Of a stretch of DNA of 64,000 nt, positions 58,141 to 64,000 are shown one piece after another; the first letter of the stretch is position 1; each line of letters begins with the position of its first letter. A program made the translations under genes and the position numbers. The DNA is taken from NCBI GenBank assembly GCA_028023455.1, contig JAQFVV010000036.1, forward strand, positions 8,626,007 to 8,690,006, written 5' to 3'. This DNA comes from Epiperipatus broadwayi. Taxonomy: Eukaryota; Onychophora; Udeonychophora; Euonychophora; Peripatidae. Below the pieces are notes generated by a model. It was given only the letters and a program-made list of their open reading frames with translations, did not search any database and had not been told where the DNA came from.

Positions 58141-59239
58141 TTACTATTATTAGTCAGGCTATCTAGAATCGAAGAAGAAAAGTGAATAATATCATGTGAA
58201 GTGTTGAATTATATACTAACCTGCATATTATTATTACTAATAATTTAATGTATTTAAAAAGCTTAAATAAAGTTTGAATTTTAGCGATTATTACTAGATT
58301 ATAAAAATAGTCCAACTTATATCATTTGTGGCATAAATTTAGCTTCGAATAGATATTGTAATCATATTATACAGTAATAAGAACGAGACCACATCACACG
58401 TATTTCTATTAACAGAAAATTGAAATCTTAAATCTTCTAAAATAATAAACAAACTCAAATTTAACGCAATGATTAAAATAACAAAATATATTAATGGTAA
58501 ACCATATAGTAGTAAAATCTAATGTTATGTACTAAAAATAATTATAAATATACCGAGCAACCTAAAAAAAGCGCGTTATGAGTGGATGGATAAGTAAATT
58601 ATCTGGAATAATATAAAGATAAGCTATAAGTCGAAGATATCTTAATCCTACAGTGATAAATGATAAATGATGATGATATTGAGCAATCTCTGTTGATAAA
58701 AAATTTTGCTTTTTTTTTTTTTGATGATGGATCTGTGGAAACTTGTATATGTAAGATATATTTATATTAGGTGAAGGAACTTTTATCAAGATAACATTAT
58801 TTTAATAACAAATGTAATATACAGCTTAATTATAATATGTTGTTTTTATTTTGATATTTGTAGAATACTGATAGATTGAGTATTTGTGTGTATTTATGTA
58901 TATTCAGTTAATATTTTTATATATTCCTATATTCATCTTTTTACACACGAACATAGGAGAAATGTTTCAAGATAGAATTATTTACAAAGATAACATGTAA
59001 TTATAATTTATTTTTAATTACACTATTTAATTATTTTTGGAAGATTGATTGTCTTAAAAGTTTATGTATTCACAAATGTTTATATACATATAGACATCCG
59101 CATATAAAAAAAGAGTTTTCAAAGCTTTTAATAAATTCGAATTTCAATTAATACGCTTATTGAAATTTCTTTATATTATATTTAGACTGTATAAAAATAA
59201 TTTAAATAAATAATAAATACAATTTTTTTATATTTAATT
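58141..59239. other. Non-coding A+T-rich DNA downstream of the second SMB gene
   Basis: No coding signal was seen on the minus strand that could extend the SMB gene past its stop. The minus-strand frame at 58562-58789 shows no domain. Confidence 0.5.
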
Positions 59240-60526
59240 CTAGTCTGTATAAAAACCATCAATTTCTTCTGAATAGTCTTCGTCAATAGTTGAAGCATTT
59301 TCTGGAGTGACGATTTTAGCGGGTATTTTATTTTCGGTTTCTCTCACTATGCGACACTGCCTGATGAATGGATCAAAAACATTACCCAGCGGGCAATATT
59401 GGGAAGAAAATCTATTTGAACTTCCTACGGGAAAGACAAAGTTTAAAGTGCAGACATTACCTCCAAAAATGGAATGCGGATCGATATATTCTAAAATCGG
59501 ATATTTTTGGGGCAAACAAACTACTTCAAAACCAATATTTTGCAGAATTGTTCCTGGGGGGCAAGGAGGGTGAATAGGATGATGTGAGTAATAATCTATA
59601 GTTCGGCAGATTAAATACTGACCGCGAATATATAAATCATTCAGAATATTTTGTATTTCCGCGTTCTTCAGTTTGTAAGTTGTGTCACGTGGATCACAAG
59701 CCAACTCCTCAATATTGATCATGTTGCACACAGCGCAATAAATATTTTTATAAGTAATGCTACGATTTGAATAAACGTAAGCAGTATAAGAATTACATTT
59801 TTCTTCCATACTATTGTCATTCCATGAAGGATGGCAAGTGTTTATATTGGGCTTACATTTTTTAATCCTTGATTTAACTGACCACGGAGGCACGCTAAAG
59901 CTTGCATTGCAGACAACATTAGTTGGTAAAGGCCTTAAAAATAAATCTAATGGTTTATATTCCCAATTATTTTTTTTAGCGTTGAATCGGGTAAACATTC
60001 GTAAAGTTGTAACCTCCAATTCTAAACTGTTTCCATCAAAAGAAGAACAAGAAATTACAGGATTCCATAGTTTGAGTGCTCCAGTACGCTCCTTATTACA
60101 TATAGCACAAAACGAATTGCGATACGTTATGTTGGTCTGAATGCTTGTTGTTGGAAGCAAAGTAAACAGATCTTTCGCATTTGGCTTTTCACAAAGTGCT
60201 TTCAAATGAGGATTAGCTACAGAAGGACATGATTGTAGCAAATAAACAGGCTCAGCTAAACCATCACCTACACAGATAAATTTTTTATGGTCCAAGAATT
60301 CATTAAAGCGGAAATCTATACAGCAATCCTTAAAATTTACACATTCTTTGTCGCAATAACACGGAGCTATTTCCACATTTTCGATATTATGGCGGCTCCA
60401 ACGCCCGTTTGAAGTACAAATACGATTGTTTTTGCAATAACCACTACCAGCATTGCTGTGAAACACATTTAATGCGGAAATAGATGATATAAATATTATA
60501 AAAACTTCAAATATCAACAACTCCAT
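59240..60526 (-). CDS. Secreted somatomedin-B-domain, cysteine-rich protein (paralogue 2)
   Basis: 428 residues in one exon. A signal peptide covers about residues 1-18 (MELLIFEVFIIFISSISA). The somatomedin-B domain has eight cysteines at 31, 37, 56, 58, 62, 68, 69 and 85, with CYCD and DCC. The two cysteine modules TYRNSFCAICNKE (134-146) and TYKNIYCAVCNM (258-269) match those of paralogue 1, as do LKLWNPVISCS, the VPPWS segment and GNVFDPFIRQCR near the C-terminus. The tail is acidic (DEDYSEEIDG), unlike the tail of paralogue 1, and there is no transmembrane helix. Just upstream of the ATG the minus strand reads CTTTCTTTTTACTCTCAG (AG at 60565-60566), a good splice acceptor, so a 5' non-coding exon is possible. 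Likely secreted; binding partner unknown. Confidence 0.8.
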   Translation of the reverse strand: MELLIFEVFIIFISSISALNVFHSNAGSGYCKNNRICTSNGRWSRHNIENVEIAPCYCDKECVNFKDCCIDFRFNEFLDHKKFICVGDGLAEPVYLLQSCPSVANPHLKALCEKPNAKDLFTLLPTTSIQTNITYRNSFCAICNKERTGALKLWNPVISCSSFDGNSLELEVTTLRMFTRFNAKKNNWEYKPLDLFLRPLPTNVVCNASFSVPPWSVKSRIKKCKPNINTCHPSWNDNSMEEKCNSYTAYVYSNRSITYKNIYCAVCNMINIEELACDPRDTTYKLKNAEIQNILNDLYIRGQYLICRTIDYYSHHPIHPPCPPGTILQNIGFEVVCLPQKYPILEYIDPHSIFGGNVCTLNFVFPVGSSNRFSSQYCPLGNVFDPFIRQCRIVRETENKIPAKIVTPENASTIDEDYSEEIDGFYTD

Positions 60527-60880
60527 ATTTGATTGCAGGACAAACCAATGACTTTACTGGTTTTCTGAGAGTAAAAAGAAAGCTCATTAGCATGTAAGGT
60601 GATTAAGTCATTCGCAATTAGGACATTGTGAACGAAAAAAAGTACTGACAATAATACATAAACAATACTCTTAATAAATAATATTTAATAATTTAAATAT
60701 GTACAATCGAAATGTCTACGTTTTATATATATACTTTTGAATGAATACTAATTATTTATGAAAGTCTCAAGGACTACTTCTTGGTTGGCAGAGAATTTAA
60801 TATATTAAGTAATAAAAAATATACATATATCAAAAATTATATTATATTTTCATACATGTCCTTAATATATATATATATAT
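60527..60880. other. Upstream region of the second SMB gene
   Basis: It contains the candidate splice acceptor noted for the gene and a TA run at about 60867-60880. No clear TATA box is placed close to the start codon. Confidence 0.4.
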
Positions 60881-60960
60881 TGTAGCCGTAGCGTGGGCAC
60901 AACCAAGCCAAGCCGATCGAAGCTAAGCAGCGAGACACCAAAAAGTGTGAAAGCCATAAT
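60881..60960 (+). repeat. 5S-rRNA-like fragment, possible SINE3-type repeat
   Basis: CCGATCGAAGCTAAGCAGCG (about 60912-60931) closely resembles the internal promoter region of 5S rRNA (A-box GAAGCTAAGCAG). The flanks do not look like 5S. A trinucleotide microsatellite follows directly. This fits a truncated 5S-derived SINE, but the match is short. Confidence 0.4.
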
Positions 60961-60965
60961 CAAAT

Positions 60966-61113
<148 letters not shown>

Positions 61114-64000
61114 TAACCACTGATATCAAACTGCTTTAATTAATAAATTTTATTAATTAATAATTTCCTAGCTCAGAATAATAAAGCAATAATGATAAAT
61201 TGACTCATGAGACTGTATTTCTCCCATCTGCCTTAAAGTCAAACAAATATCAAAGACACGTACTTGACAGCATAGAAATACCATTGAATTCAAACACTTT
61301 AAGAATTACAATCATATCTCTATGACTAACTATAATAGTCATATTTAAATAAAGGTAAATTTATATTCCAAATAAATATTTATGAATAATAATATTAAAA
61401 TTTATTATAAGAATAAATTTATATTCTAATTTAATTTGAAGTAAATCTTGATCTAAATCTTTATTGTATTTTAATCTTTATCTCAGGTATATTATATCAC
61501 AGAAGAAGCAAAGCATAGGATGTTGGATAACAAAGAATATCTTTTATGGAAATCCAATAATCCAAACAAAATTTAAAAATATATAAAATAATAATATTAT
61601 TAAACAAACAATAACAACTTTGCTCTGCAATATGACAACTCAACTGTAAAAATAGTTACTTTAGGTCTTATAGGGCTTTGAATTAATTTAAAAATAAATA
61701 AATTATAACTTAAGAAATTTAATAAAATAAAATTTGGATTATTAAAGTACTCAGAAATCGTCTCTCATGATGATAATACTAATCTTTAATACTATAAATA
61801 TAGTATAACTAATCCTATAATGGAAATATTTAAGTATAGTTTATTATTTTCTTTAATAAATAATTGGCATATGAATATCCAAATATAGCTCTGCTCCCAT
61901 CTTTGAAATATCAATAAGTTCTATATTTGAATGCAAAATAAGTCTAATAATAATAGTAATGATTGTTATTAGTTTGAAACAAACAACAAAAATTCTTAAA
62001 TTTACAATGAAATGAATATATGTGACCAGTAAAGATAATAACACTCGTGGATGATTAAATAAATTTGGATTTATTCAATAGTTTTTCTAAATTTATGATA
62101 ATTTATGAACAAGTTATCATATATTTCTTGATAAAAATAATCATTTTCATAAGTTCAATACACATATTAAATAGAATGATTTATTATAAGTGTGCAATAA
62201 AGTAAATACTGAATTTAGTCAGTGTCTGTAATGAATGATAAATGGAAATATGGAAACACAAATAATGTCAAACTACACAATTTGAAATTCTACAAAAGTC
62301 AATTTATTTACAAAACAATATTTAGAATTTATAAATCAATATTTAAGTTTTATTTTATAACACCCAAAATATAAGCAATTTTCGATTAACATGACTATTT
62401 ACAAATTCCAATAAAATAATTTTATAGATACAAATTTTTAAATACAATAAACAATATATCACTTTGGTAATACATCCATATATCCAAAACAAATTTACTT
62501 AAGTAATAAACTATAATTATTTCTTAATAACACTATATATTTCAAAGTGGGCAAATATTTGAATTATAGCTGGTATAATTTAAATTATCATATATCTTTC
62601 CTTTTTACTGTAAATAAAGCAAAACCAACAATATAAAATATTGCTATACCTTTGACACATTAATAAAAAGCAGGTTTTACTTTTTCCTTAATAGTTTTAT
62701 GGTTACTTTATTGAGTTAACCAGATAACAATTAAACATAGAGTTAGGAGATATAAAGTTCTGAAGAAAATTGCTGGGGCACTCAAAACTGTAAACTGCAA
62801 AAGAGGGTGGAAAATGAAGCATTGTGTAACAGTAGTAAAGTGCATGTGTGATTTAGTATTATATGGTATCATATATGCTATTTTAATTGACTACTAATAG
62901 CTTGGCAATAATTAATTTTTTTTTAAAATATAAATTTTAAAATACTATTTCATATACAGAAAATAAAACAAGCATTTGAACTAAAGAATAGCCAAGTCAT
63001 ATCTCACATTAAGATACAGGTTTAAAATTGGCATATAGGAATTACTCCTATTATAATTCTTTTTTTCTAACAAATCTTATTTTTCTTAAAACAGCAATTA
63101 TTAAGCATCTTTCAGAATTAAAAGAACTGGAGGAGGAAACTGAATTAACAAAAAACTGGAGAACTGAAAACTATATAAAAGTAAAAAATAAAATTGGATT
63201 TGAATTGTAATGGGATTGGATTAGTAACTTGTAATTTAATTAATGGAGTAGGAACTCCATTTGATCTATACAAATGAAACACATCATGATTGACAATTGA
63301 TAACTCTCAAAAATTCATATTTAAAACTGGTAGACATATTAGAGGAAAAAGTTTGCCAAAATGGACTTCAAAGTTAAACCTAACAAAAGTTCATAAGCTC
63401 GAAATTTTACTTTTTACTTTATAAATGTTTTAATTATTATATTCACTGTCTGCATTATAAAATAGTTATAACTTATTTGGAATAAGAAGAAGAAAGAAAA
63501 GATAAATTTTGTATTTTCAGTTAGAATAAATTCAAAAGAAGCAGGATTATGATAGAATATATTTAATGTCTTTTATTGCTGTTTTGAATTTATAAGATAA
63601 TTGTGACATGTCTTCACATACGTGAAATAGTATTTAAAATTAGCCCTAAACAGTACAATTTCATTATGGTATATTAATTGAATAACAAACTGAGAAAATA
63701 AATTTAGGAAAAAATCAAGAAATTATGTTGTTACAGTCAATTTAAGAAAAGAGTAATCTATACCTGCCTAAGTAAACAATATAAATGAAGATATAAAATT
63801 ATGAAAGTTTACAAAATATTTATTAAGACTTTTAATATGAAGTATTCTCTACATTGCCTTAAAACTTATGTTGGGGCAAAACTGAATACTCATCTTTTAA
63901 CTTCCTGTGGCAAGTGGAATTGACATGTTTATTAAATTGAATCATAAAATTTCACCAATATAGAATTAAATAGCAACTTAATTTTGGTATATTAATTATC
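61114..64000. other. Non-coding A+T-rich DNA
   Basis: No gene, RNA or named repeat was recognised. Short frames at 61853-62044 (minus) and 63028-63210 (plus) show no domain. Confidence 0.5.

Overview
The window is an A+T-rich, gene-poor piece of an animal genome. I read it as lophotrochozoan and most likely a mollusc. The reasons are long AT, ATT and CA microsatellites, several non-LTR and Penelope-like retroelements (PLEs), tRNA-derived SINE heads, a decayed C2H2 zinc-finger gene, and two cysteine-rich somatomedin-B proteins of a kind I associate with lophotrochozoans. The species cannot be fixed from sequence alone. No bacterial, organellar or viral gene was seen.

Only two features look like intact host genes. 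They are two intronless paralogues on the minus strand, 18 kb apart (39964-41277 and 59240-60526). Each encodes a secreted protein with a signal peptide, one somatomedin-B domain and two copies of a YRN/YKN-x-(F/Y)CA-x-CN cysteine motif. Both stop after the cysteine-rich part with no membrane segment.

The rest is mostly repeats. (1) PLEs encode a reverse transcriptase (YVDD) plus a GIY-YIG endonuclease. The best copy is 8380-9543; remnants lie at 21.7-22.07, 35.4-36.1, 37.3-38.0 and 46.8-48.4 kb, the last being two copies joined head to head. (2) Non-LTR LINEs comprise an RTE-type fragment at 5.66-6.2 kb, three short RTE 3' tails at 11.4, 29.2 and 32.2 kb, and a decayed L1/Tx1-like element at 24.6-26.7 kb. 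(3) A non-autonomous hAT element at 56817-57579 has an exact 8-bp target-site duplication. (4) SINE-like heads lie at 13.3, 13.7 and 58.1 kb, with a 5S-like fragment at 60.9 kb.

The most interesting content is a set of four repeat families (A, B, C, D below) whose units each carry a type I hammerhead ribozyme or its remnant. In families B, C and probably D the unit is about 413-447 bp and occurs as tandem or head-to-head copies. Each ribozyme has an inner stem I, an internal loop, an outer stem I whose bases differ between families but still pair, a CUGAUGA box, a short stem II, a GAAA box, and a loopless or nearly loopless stem III ending in a cleavage triplet. This matches what is known of metazoan retrozymes and PLE-associated hammerheads. 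PLEs that could supply the machinery are present in the same window. The best single ribozyme is at 7680-7736 (+). Most others carry one or more disabling changes, so the families are recognised from their consensus. All structures were folded by eye.
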